A stretch of DNA of 13,192 bases from CAZFUY01 sp964522445 (GTDB lineage Bacteria; Pseudomonadota; Gammaproteobacteria; SZUA-229): positions 1-13,192 of the forward strand of contig CAZFUY010000083.1 in assembly GCA_964522445.1 (NCBI GenBank), given 5' to 3'. A model generated the notes under the pieces. It was not told the origin of the DNA and did no database searches. It saw nothing but the letters and a program-made list of their open reading frames with translations. The position numbers and the translations under genes were made by a program. Shown here in pieces: positions 1 through 7,009 of the stretch (positions are counted from its first letter, which is position 1; the number at the start of each line of letters is the position of its first letter).

Positions 1-2
1 TT

Positions 3-95
3 ACCAGCCCGATAGAACTATGGGAAATATTGCAGGGAAAATATCAGGTGGGTCACTCTAGTGAAAAAGCTATGGACTCAAAAAATAATAAGTAG
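3..95 (+). CDS. possible 3' end of an upstream gene (partial)
   Basis: Frame 3 is open from the window edge to a TAG stop at 93-95 and encodes 30 residues with a plausible soluble composition (it begins TSPIELWEILQGKYQ and ends DSKNNK). The stop lies 15 bases before the ATG of the next gene, a spacing typical of co-transcribed genes. No domain can be recognised in so short a piece, and an open frame of this length can occur by chance. Frame 2 is also open, to a stop at 59-61. Confidence 0.35.
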   Translation, partial: TSPIELWEILQGKYQVGHSSEKAMDSKNNK

Positions 96-110
96 TTGGG
101 AGAAATAATT

Positions 111-2507
111 ATGTTGAGGAAAATACCTGTAGTTTTAATGATGTTACTTCTGTCATTAACCGTTCATGCGGATTTTGGAGGTGAAGTAAAGTTGTTAGCC
201 TCTGATGGTGCAGCTTCTGACCTATTAGGCGTGTCTGTTTCAATCAGTGGTGATACTGCAATAGTCGGTGCGTCTAAAAGTAGTGATACAGGTGCTGCTT
301 ACGTGTTTGTGCGTGACTCTGACGGAATCTGGATAGAGCAGCAAAAACTGTTGGCTAGTGATGGTGTGGCTGGTGACTACTTTGGTAGATCTATTTCGAT
401 AAGTGGTGACACAGCAATAGTTGGAGCAATAGGTTATCTGCTCTCTCCAGATACGCCTGGTTTTGCCTATATATTTGTGCGTGGCTCTGACGGTAACTGG
501 ACACAACAACAAAAATTACTGGCTTCTGATGGTGCAATAGGTGATGTATTTGGCATATCTGTTTCGCTCAGCGGTGACACCGCAATAATTGGTGCACACA
601 GGAATGATGACAACGGTGATGATACGGGTTCTGCTTATGTATTTATACGCGATGCCAACGGCAACTGGACAGAGCAGCAAAAGCTACTGGCTTCCGATGG
701 AGCTGCTAATACCGCGTTTGGCAGAGCTGTTTCTATCAGCGGTGACACTGCAATGGTTGGGACTCCTGGCGATAATGCTAGTGATCCAGCTTCTGGTTCT
801 GTTTATGTATTTATACGCGATGTCAACGGTGACTGGACACAGCAGCAAAAGCTACTGGCCTCAGACGGCTCTGATTTTGACTACTTTGGGATATCTGTTT
901 CTATCAATGGTGATACAGCAATAGCAGGTGCATCGGGACATGATGACAATGGTTTCTCTTCGTCCGGAGCTGCCTATGTGTTTGTACGTGACTCTGACGG
1001 AATCTGGGCAGAGCAGCAAGAGCTACTTACTTCTGATACTGCGCTAGCCGATTCGTTTGGTGGGGCTGTTTCGATTAGTAACGACACTACAATAGTTGGT
1101 GCATACAATACTGATGATAACGGTTTGTCTTCTGGTTCTGCCTATATATTTATGCGTGACCCTGATACCAGCGTCTGGACAGAGCAGCAAAAGCTACTGA
1201 CCTCTGATGGTATGGCTAATGATTACTTTGGAGGAGCTGTATCTATCAGTGCTGATACAGTAATAGTTGGAGCAGGTGGGACAGATGATAATGGATCTCT
1301 TTCCGGCTCTGCTTATGTCTACCATACTATAGTTCCCGTTCCTGACATTACAGTCATTGACTCGGTAGTACCAAATAATGATTCGATATTACCCTTTGGT
1401 GACATTACTGAGCAGGCATATTCTGATCAGATAGTGACAGTAACAAATGATGGAAATGCAGATCTGACCCTTGGAAGTATCGCTGTGGCAGATGCGCTGC
1501 TAAGCCCGTTTACTATTGAGATTAATAACTGTTCGGGTCAGGTGCTAACGCCTGCATCTAATTGCACCATAACTGTGAGATTTGCTCCACAGTCTACAGG
1601 TAGCTTTAATGACAGCTTTGATATTCCCTCTGATGATCCAGATGAAAGCTCAGTAATAGTTAATGTTAGCGGCATGGGTACAGGCTTACCTGTGCCTGAT
1701 ATTAGAGTCACGGATACCATTGTGCCTGCAGATGATCTTGATATTGATTTTGGCAATATTACACAGGCTAGTATATTAGAACAGACAATTTCTATTGCTA
1801 ATAATGGCAATGCCAATCTGCTTATAGGAAATATTGCAACTCAGGACATACTGGAATCCCCCTTTAGTATTCTGAATGATGCCTGTTCAAACACAATTGT
1901 GGTGCCGGCAACAAGCTGTACATTAACTGTCAGGTTTGAACCAACAGGAGCAGGAGTCTTTAATGACAGCTTTGATATTCCTTCGGATGATACTGATGAA
2001 GCCAGTCTTACATTTAATTTGACTGGTACGGGAACTGCATTGCCGACTCCTGATATTGCAGTAAGTGATCTCCGGATATCATTTGGTGATGTCACCGAGG
2101 GTACCAGCTCTGATCAGGCAGTGACAGTTAGCAATGCTGGTACAGCAGACCTTGATATTGGTCAGATTGCTCAGGTGAATAGTCTGGCAGTGCCATTTAC
2201 CCTTCGCAACGACAACTGCTCAATGCAGACATTGGCTCCTGCAACAAGCTGTACCTTTATGATCCGTTTCTCACCCACTTATGAGAATAGTTTCAAGGTT
2301 AATTTTAATATCCCATCCAATGATGTGGATGAAAACCCTGCCGTTATTAGTGTGTATGGTTCTGGTATAGCTGTGCCAGTGACCCCAGATCCAGACCCAG
2401 CAGATCCAGACCCAGCTCCAGAGAATCCAGGTGGTGGCGGTGGTGCTATAAGTGGATTTATTCTGTTAGTTAGTATGCTGCTACTTGTCATACGAAGGAA
2501 ACATTAG
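111..2507 (+). CDS. exported FG-GAP repeat / choice-of-anchor D protein with GlyGly-CTERM-like tail
   Basis: Predicted secreted, probably surface-anchored, 798-aa protein. The ATG at 111 is preferred over a TTG at 96 because GGGAG (98-102) sits 8 bases before it and the protein then opens with a clean signal peptide (MLRKIP, a hydrophobic core, then likely cleavage after VHA at residue 20). Residues about 25-405 hold seven repeats of about 55 aa, each with a core like FG-x-SVSISGDTAIVGA followed by a SAYVF-type strand; several carry acidic DDNG loops as in calcium-binding FG-GAP blades. Seven repeats would close one beta-propeller. Residues about 411-754 are three Ig-like choice-of-anchor D (ASH/HYDIN-like) domains with conserved NNCS/SNC-type cysteine pairs. 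A Pro/Asp-rich linker leads to GGGGG (about 774), a hydrophobic segment and terminal RRKH, resembling GlyGly-CTERM signals processed by rhombosortase. Ligand and function are unknown. Confidence 0.88.
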   Translation: MLRKIPVVLMMLLLSLTVHADFGGEVKLLASDGAASDLLGVSVSISGDTAIVGASKSSDTGAAYVFVRDSDGIWIEQQKLLASDGVAGDYFGRSISISGDTAIVGAIGYLLSPDTPGFAYIFVRGSDGNWTQQQKLLASDGAIGDVFGISVSLSGDTAIIGAHRNDDNGDDTGSAYVFIRDANGNWTEQQKLLASDGAANTAFGRAVSISGDTAMVGTPGDNASDPASGSVYVFIRDVNGDWTQQQKLLASDGSDFDYFGISVSINGDTAIAGASGHDDNGFSSSGAAYVFVRDSDGIWAEQQELLTSDTALADSFGGAVSISNDTTIVGAYNTDDNGLSSGSAYIFMRDPDTSVWTEQQKLLTSDGMANDYFGGAVSISADTVIVGAGGTDDNGSLSGSAYVYHTIVPVPDITVIDSVVPNNDSILPFGDITEQAYSDQIVTVTNDGNADLTLGSIAVADALLSPFTIEINNCSGQVLTPASNCTITVRFAPQSTGSFNDSFDIPSDDPDESSVIVNVSGMGTGLPVPDIRVTDTIVPADDLDIDFGNITQASILEQTISIANNGNANLLIGNIATQDILESPFSILNDACSNTIVVPATSCTLTVRFEPTGAGVFNDSFDIPSDDTDEASLTFNLTGTGTALPTPDIAVSDLRISFGDVTEGTSSDQAVTVSNAGTADLDIGQIAQVNSLAVPFTLRNDNCSMQTLAPATSCTFMIRFSPTYENSFKVNFNIPSNDVDENPAVISVYGSGIAVPVTPDPDPADPDPAPENPGGGGGAISGFILLVSMLLLVIRRKH
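631..859 (+). repeat. intragenic near-identical DNA repeat between blades 3 and 4
   Basis: The 61 bases at 631-691 and the 61 bases at 799-859 differ at only 5 positions by direct comparison. They span the SAYVFIRD strand, the NGNW/NGDW turn and the EQQKLLA start of the next blade. Blades 1 and 5 share a second copy pair: 303-332 and 978-1007 differ at 1 of 30 bases. The similarity at DNA level exceeds what the protein motif needs, which suggests recent duplication or gene conversion between blades. Confidence 0.75.
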
Positions 2508-2585
2508 TTTATCTGCAAGATTATGTAGCACTTACCCCGTTGCATAAATGAATCTGTTGTCCTGTGGGTAGTAGACTGTTTATGC

Positions 2586-2604
2586 CTGTTATGTTTGATA
2601 ACAG
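2586..2604 (+). other. hairpin in the gap between the two surface-protein genes
   Basis: CTGTTAT and ATAACAG form a perfect 7-bp stem around a 5-base loop (GTTTG). It lies 78 bases after the first surface-protein stop and 31 bases before the preferred start of the second. AT-rich sequence (CGTTAAAAAATAAATG) follows, not a T-run, so it is not a canonical terminator. It could be a 5' UTR hairpin or an operator. No convincing -35/-10 pair was found in the 128-base gap, so co-transcription of the two genes stays open. Confidence 0.4.
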
Positions 2605-2635
2605 CGTTAAAAAATAAATGATAAAAGAGGTTACC

Positions 2636-5053
2636 ATGGACGTTTGTGCTGCAATGAATATTACAGATTTTACTCATAAGAAGAGTGCATCTAAATTTTA
2701 CTTAAAAGGTATTATTTATCTATTTATTTTAATTTTTTCACTGCTAATTTTAGTTTCCTGTGGCGGTGGAAGTGATGATGAAAATATAGATGCTGGTAAT
2801 AATATAGATGATAATAATGCAACCACTATAACTGGTCAGTTTATTGATGAGCCGGTGCAGGGTCTTAATTACAACTGCTCATCTGGCACATTGGGTGTAA
2901 CTAATAGTAATGGTGAATACACCTGTAATACGGGAGATAATGTTACCTTCTTTCTTGGTTCTATTTCGATTGGAACAGTCGTCGTACAGTCTGTTATAAG
3001 TCCATATTTACTTTTTGAAAATGATATTGATGCGGCCATTAATCTGGCCAGACTTTTACAGTCAATTGATTCAGATGGCGATATAAACAATTCAGTAACG
3101 GTTATTGATGATTCGCTTATTGCTTTATTGCCAGCTAATACTGATTTTTCAAGCCCTGCATTTGCAGCTGATACTGAAGCGGCACTGAATATTACACTGG
3201 TTTCTAGCGAAGTTGCTCGTGCGCGACTTAATGATACGGTGATCCAGTATGGAGGTGTTATCCCCGTAACGGATAACTTACCTGTTGCTAATGCAGGTTC
3301 AGACCAAACTGTTCAGTCAGGTAGCAGTGTAAGCCTTAATGGCTCTGCCAGCTATGGCCCACAGGATCATGCTTTAATCTATAGCTGGACTTTTCTTTCA
3401 AGGCCGGCTTCAAGTAATGCTAGCCTTTCAGATGCAACAATTGTTAATCCGGTTTTTAATGCAGATACCCGTGGTGTTTTTATAATTCAGCTGGTTGTTA
3501 ATGATGGAGTAAATAGCAGTAATATTGATAGTGTGGTTATCACGGTTAATGAAAATACCAATATTTCAAATGAAGCCCCAGCGCGTCAGTGGCTGGCAAC
3601 AACAGGTACCTCTGATAATGATCTTGCCAGGGATATAGATGTCGACTCAAATGGCAATGTATATATTACGGGTTACAGTAATAGTAACTTTGAAGATAAA
3701 ACAAATAATGGAAGTTCTGATTTATTTATTTCTAAATATGACGCAAATGGAAATAGACAATGGACGGTTTTAAATGGAACTGATCAGAGAGAAAATGCCG
3801 AAGCAATAGCGGTAGATAAACAGCGTAATGTTCTTTACGTAACAGGGTTTACTGACGGTAATCTGGATGGTGAACTAAATAATGGTGACAGAGATATCTA
3901 TATTACAAAATATGATACTGATGGCAATCACTTATGGACAGTGTTAAATGGTACAACTGGAAAAGACAGGGGATATGCTATTGCAGTTGATGTTGACGGA
4001 GATGTCTATGTAACGGGAAGAGCAGACTTATCACTGAATGGAAATGCGGGTGCTGGCGGATATGATCTTTTTATCAGTAAATATAATGCAGATGGTGATC
4101 GGTTATGGACTCAACAAACGGGTACAAACAGTTTTGAAGCGGGTTATGGTATTGCCCTGGATCCAGACAAAAATGTTTATGTTGTTGGATATTCTGGCTC
4201 AGGACTTGATGGTAATGAAAGTGCTGGTGCAACAGATATTATTGTAACCAAATATAATACAGATGGTGTACGGCAATGGACTCAGCAGCAGGGAACAGCG
4301 TCAGTGGAAGCAGGACATGATATAGCTGTTGATGAAAACGGTAATGTGTATATAACGGGGCATACTCAGGGTGACCTTGCTGATAATAATCAGGGCGGCT
4401 GGGATTTTATTGTTGCAAAGTATGACACTAATGGCGTTTTGCAATGGACTCAACAGTCAGGTACAGATGGAATTGAATGGGGCTGGGGTATAGCGCTGGA
4501 TTCAGAGCTGAATATTTATGTGACTGGAATTACAGAAGGTTCGCTGGATGGCAATGCAAGTCAGGGTGAAATGGATTATTTTATAGCCAAATATAATAAT
4601 GATGGAGAATATATCTGGAGTTTGCAGGATGGCACAAGATCCACTGAATGGAGTGAATCGCTGGTTATTGACTCAGTCGATAATATTTATACCAGTGGCA
4701 TTTTTTATGGTGCTATTATCCCCAATAATGGTTCAAAGGAAGATGTGTTTGTAGCTAAATATGGTAACAATATTATCAGTAGTGAGTTTTATACTGTCGG
4801 TGGAACAGTAGATGGAATTATTGGTTCGTTTACTTTAACAAATAATAATGGTGATGAAATTACTATAGAGGAAAACGGCTCTTTCACATTCCCAACTGGT
4901 TTGCCTGATGGTGCTTCCTATGATGTAAAAATATCAACTTATATTAATACAGGTTTTAGATGTTTTGTCTCTGGTGGTGATAATGATGATGGTACGGGCG
5001 CAATACCCGGCGCGAATGTAACAAGCATTCAGATTAGTTGTTATGGCGTATGA
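2636..5053 (+). CDS. lipoprotein with seven SBBP beta-propeller repeats and a PKD/K319-like domain
   Basis: Predicted lipid-anchored, outward-facing 805-aa protein. ATG 2636 is preferred over ATG 2618 because GAGG (2627-2630) lies just upstream at a usable distance. After a long N-region (about 24 aa with KK), a hydrophobic stretch ends in the lipobox LVSC with Cys42, followed by GGGSDDE. Residues about 55-210 resemble the N-terminal region of many gammaproteobacterial lipoproteins (GQFIDEPVQGLNY, then ARLLQSIDSDGD). Residues about 215-305 are PKD/K319-like (PVANAGSDQTVQSGSSVSL, then YSW). Residues about 316-711 hold seven SBBP units with the pattern WT-x-x-x-GT, then AIAVD-x-x-GNVYVTG, then ISKYD-x-x-G; seven units fit one propeller. 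Residues about 716-805 match a common small domain (VGGTVDGIIGSFTL, NGSFTF) with two cysteines. It follows the first surface-protein gene on the same strand. Function unknown; adhesion or scaffolding is inference. Confidence 0.87.
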   Translation: MDVCAAMNITDFTHKKSASKFYLKGIIYLFILIFSLLILVSCGGGSDDENIDAGNNIDDNNATTITGQFIDEPVQGLNYNCSSGTLGVTNSNGEYTCNTGDNVTFFLGSISIGTVVVQSVISPYLLFENDIDAAINLARLLQSIDSDGDINNSVTVIDDSLIALLPANTDFSSPAFAADTEAALNITLVSSEVARARLNDTVIQYGGVIPVTDNLPVANAGSDQTVQSGSSVSLNGSASYGPQDHALIYSWTFLSRPASSNASLSDATIVNPVFNADTRGVFIIQLVVNDGVNSSNIDSVVITVNENTNISNEAPARQWLATTGTSDNDLARDIDVDSNGNVYITGYSNSNFEDKTNNGSSDLFISKYDANGNRQWTVLNGTDQRENAEAIAVDKQRNVLYVTGFTDGNLDGELNNGDRDIYITKYDTDGNHLWTVLNGTTGKDRGYAIAVDVDGDVYVTGRADLSLNGNAGAGGYDLFISKYNADGDRLWTQQTGTNSFEAGYGIALDPDKNVYVVGYSGSGLDGNESAGATDIIVTKYNTDGVRQWTQQQGTASVEAGHDIAVDENGNVYITGHTQGDLADNNQGGWDFIVAKYDTNGVLQWTQQSGTDGIEWGWGIALDSELNIYVTGITEGSLDGNASQGEMDYFIAKYNNDGEYIWSLQDGTRSTEWSESLVIDSVDNIYTSGIFYGAIIPNNGSKEDVFVAKYGNNIISSEFYTVGGTVDGIIGSFTLTNNNGDEITIEENGSFTFPTGLPDGASYDVKISTYINTGFRCFVSGGDNDDGTGAIPGANVTSIQISCYGV

Positions 5054-5070
5054 TGAGGTATAGCTAGCCT

Positions 5071-5090
5071 GCAGCATTGCTCAATGCTGC
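5071..5090. terminator. hairpin in the convergent junction, possible bidirectional terminator
   Basis: GCAGCATTG-CT-CAATGCTGC forms a perfect 9-bp stem 18 bases after the lipoprotein stop. Flanking CCT and AGG can extend it past a small bulge. No T-run follows on either strand, so it is not a textbook intrinsic terminator; its place between convergent genes is the main argument for a termination role. A second weak stem (GAAGAG with CTCTTC) lies about 12 bases further on. The rest of 5091-5267 is AT-rich and shows no gene I can support. Confidence 0.45.
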
Positions 5091-5267
5091 TACAGGAAGT
5101 GAAGAGATGAAAGGGATTTTTAGCTCTTCTGTAGAGTAATCAATGGGCTTTCAATCCATAGTTGTTGAGTCATTATGGCTGTTCTTTTTTTGTGGAGGTT
5201 GCGCCCCAGTGCAGTAAATATTTTCCAACTGATAGATAAAAATGATAGTCTTAATCTTGTTTATAAA

Positions 5268-6029
5268 TTACAAAAACTCAAAGGCGTAACTAACCATTTC
5301 TTTTCCAGGGTCAATAATTTCAATATTAAAAGAAACGGGATTGCCGGGTTCCATTTTGGGAATTTGATCTTCTGGAATACCTAAATATTCATAAGGCTTA
5401 AAGTGTCGGCCTGCAATTATCTGGCCGCGTATATTTTCGAAGCGTAATTCAAGCAACGGAAAATCCTGTTCGAACTCGGCCTGATTAACAATGGTGGCGC
5501 TAATCATTAAAGCATTTTCAGTATTGGGATGAGTAAAAATATTTTTACTGCTGAGTTCTATTCTTTCGGGGTCTCTGGGGTCAGGTAAATTACATTGCAC
5601 ATGCTGACATAGCTGCCCTAATAAGGGCCTTAATTCTTTAAGTTTTACAAGATGCAGACGATCATAATATGCGTACTGTAACAGGCCAGCAATAATTAAT
5701 GCCAGAATGCCCGAAGACCAGAATAGTGTGCTGATAATGCTGTAATGTTTATTTGAGCCCTGTGTTTCTGTGCGTAAATCTTCAGGGATAATGTCAGGCA
5801 ATGAAAAATCATTGTTTTCATTATCAGTAAGGATTTCTATTGTTTCATTGCTGTTTTCAGATTGTTGTTCGGTAACTTCATCATACATATTTGTATGTGG
5901 GCTGGTGTATGGATTGTCAGCAGTGAAAATTGCCAGACAGTGGCCACAACGAACCTGACCTTCTGCCTGACCAAGTTGTTCTTCGGATATCTTAAAAACA
6001 GTATGGCAATGAGGACATTCTGTTTGCAT
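5268..6029 (-). CDS. zinc-ribbon, single-pass membrane protein of the DUF3426 family
   Basis: A 253-aa protein whose biochemical role is not established. The N-terminus is an MJ0042-type zinc ribbon with C5-x2-C8 and C28-x2-C31 (ECPHCHTVF and RCGHCLAIF). An acidic, low-complexity linker (about 40-95) leads to one transmembrane segment at about 97-119. The C-terminal DUF3426 domain (about 125-253) contains LRPLLGQLC, C141/C146, an asparagine/isoleucine-rich strand (ISATIVNQAEF) and an aromatic-rich end. The zinc ribbon is therefore expected on the cytoplasmic side and the DUF3426 domain in the periplasm. Its ATG shares one base with the prmA stop (TAATG), so translational coupling is likely. 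In many gammaproteobacteria this family sits right after prmA, as here, and is followed by dusB and fis; those two are absent from this window. Confidence 0.9.
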   Translation of the reverse strand: MQTECPHCHTVFKISEEQLGQAEGQVRCGHCLAIFTADNPYTSPHTNMYDEVTEQQSENSNETIEILTDNENNDFSLPDIIPEDLRTETQGSNKHYSIISTLFWSSGILALIIAGLLQYAYYDRLHLVKLKELRPLLGQLCQHVQCNLPDPRDPERIELSSKNIFTHPNTENALMISATIVNQAEFEQDFPLLELRFENIRGQIIAGRHFKPYEYLGIPEDQIPKMEPGNPVSFNIEIIDPGKEMVSYAFEFL

Positions 6030-6901
6030 TATTTTTTTATTCCACTAATTCTAACCCATTCATTTTGAATGGATGGTGCGTCAAGAGTGAACCATTGGCT
6101 ATAAGTATCGAGTATAGATTGAGACTGATTTTCAAGTATGCCGGATAAAATAATATGGCAACCACTTTTGCAATAAGATGATAATAGTGGTGCAAGTTCA
6201 ACTAATGGTCCTGCAAGAATATTAGCTAGTACGATGTCATATTTTTGTTGTGCTAATTGTTCTGGTTTCATGACATCAATTTTACTTAAAACATTATTAG
6301 CTTCTGCATTGTCTTTAGTAGCATCCAGTGCCTGAGGATCTATGTCTACACAATCACAATATTTTGCACCAAGTATTAATGATGCTATAGCCAGTACGCC
6401 TGAGCCACAACCAAAGTCTAAAATATTTTTATTTTCTAAATCAGCTGAATCAAGCCATTGCAGACATAAAGCGGTTGTGGGATGTGTGCCTGTGCCAAAG
6501 GCAAGGCCGGGGTCAAGCATAAGGTTTACTGCGTCAGGTTCTGGTGGCTTTAAATGTTTGGGGCAAACCCAGAGACGCTTGCCAAATTGCATGGGTTTGT
6601 AATTATCCATCCATGCACGCACCCAGTCTTTATCTTCAAGTTGATCAACGTGTAGATTTAATTCGCTGCCCAGTTTTTTATGGATGTGTTGTTTTAAATT
6701 TTCAGTATTAATATCAGCTTCAAATAAGCCGGTAAGAATTAGTTTTTCCCATAAAGGCGTTTCACCTGGTGCAGGTTCTAAAACAGGATTATCTTCAGCA
6801 TCTTTTAAAGTAACGGATAAAGCGCCCGCATCAAGTAAAGCCTGTTCGGCTTTTTCAGTTGTGGATTTATTGATTTGAAGTGTGAGTTGAATCCAGGGCA
6901 T
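6029..6901 (-). CDS. prmA: ribosomal protein L11 methyltransferase
   Basis: SAM-dependent methyltransferase that trimethylates lysines and the N-terminus of ribosomal protein L11 in the cytoplasm. At 290 aa it has the family length (E. coli about 293) and the characteristic start MPWIQLTL. The N-terminal L11-recognition domain covers about 1-100. The catalytic domain shows FGTGTHPTT (135-143), the SAM-binding motif DFGCGSG (162-168), the acidic loop CVDIDPQA (184-191) and ANIL (226-229). It lies 108 bases after accC, a gap filled almost entirely by an inverted-repeat element, and overlaps the next gene by one base. No Shine-Dalgarno sequence is visible: only TAAAA separates the end of the inverted repeat from the ATG. 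Translation may therefore depend on that structure or on coupling to accC; this is inference. Confidence 0.96.
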   Translation of the reverse strand: MPWIQLTLQINKSTTEKAEQALLDAGALSVTLKDAEDNPVLEPAPGETPLWEKLILTGLFEADINTENLKQHIHKKLGSELNLHVDQLEDKDWVRAWMDNYKPMQFGKRLWVCPKHLKPPEPDAVNLMLDPGLAFGTGTHPTTALCLQWLDSADLENKNILDFGCGSGVLAIASLILGAKYCDCVDIDPQALDATKDNAEANNVLSKIDVMKPEQLAQQKYDIVLANILAGPLVELAPLLSSYCKSGCHIILSGILENQSQSILDTYSQWFTLDAPSIQNEWVRISGIKK

Positions 6902-6906
6902 TTTTA

Positions 6907-7004
6907 TTTGACGCAGGGGCGCGGAGATGCAGAGAAATATTTAATTAAATATTGTTTAAAAAAAGATAAAAACAATCTCTGTGTCTCCGCGCCCCTGTGT
7001 CAAA
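6907..7004. repeat. 98-bp inverted-repeat element filling the accC-prmA gap
   Basis: Two 29-base arms (6907-6935 and 6976-7004) are complementary at 26 positions. The three exceptions (6913/6998, 6928/6983, 6929/6982) are all G-T pairs, so they would be G-U wobbles in a plus-strand RNA but C-A mismatches in the minus-strand operon RNA. The central 14 bp (CAGGGGCGCGGAGA) pair perfectly. The arms show an 8-base periodicity (GACGCAGG, GGCGCGGA, GATGCAGA). The loop contains an 18-base perfect palindrome, AATATTTAATTAAATATT (6936-6953). Exactly 5 bases separate the element from the accC stop and 5 from the prmA start. This looks like a REP- or MITE-like palindromic insertion. It may stabilise the accC 3' end or attenuate transcription. 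Confidence 0.8.
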
Positions 7005-7009
7005 ATAAT

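Noticed and set aside
589..924. Second open frame (111 codons) on the plus strand within the first surface-protein gene
   Set aside because: It is a shadow frame over the FG-GAP repeats; its own repetition mirrors the DNA repeats and it has no ribosome site.
183..1330. Regular repeats of about 165 bases that might suggest a CRISPR or tandem DNA array
   Set aside because: The repeats are in frame within a long coding sequence, are degenerate, and translate to FG-GAP blades; the spacing is far larger than in CRISPR arrays.
1538..2491. Three minus-strand open frames opposite the choice-of-anchor D domains
   Set aside because: They are antisense shadows produced by the repeated domain codons, and they show no recognisable domain.
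5175..5384. A 69-codon plus-strand frame in the convergent junction
   Set aside because: Half of it lies antisense to the conserved DUF3426 coding end, and no Shine-Dalgarno sequence or protein family is recognisable.
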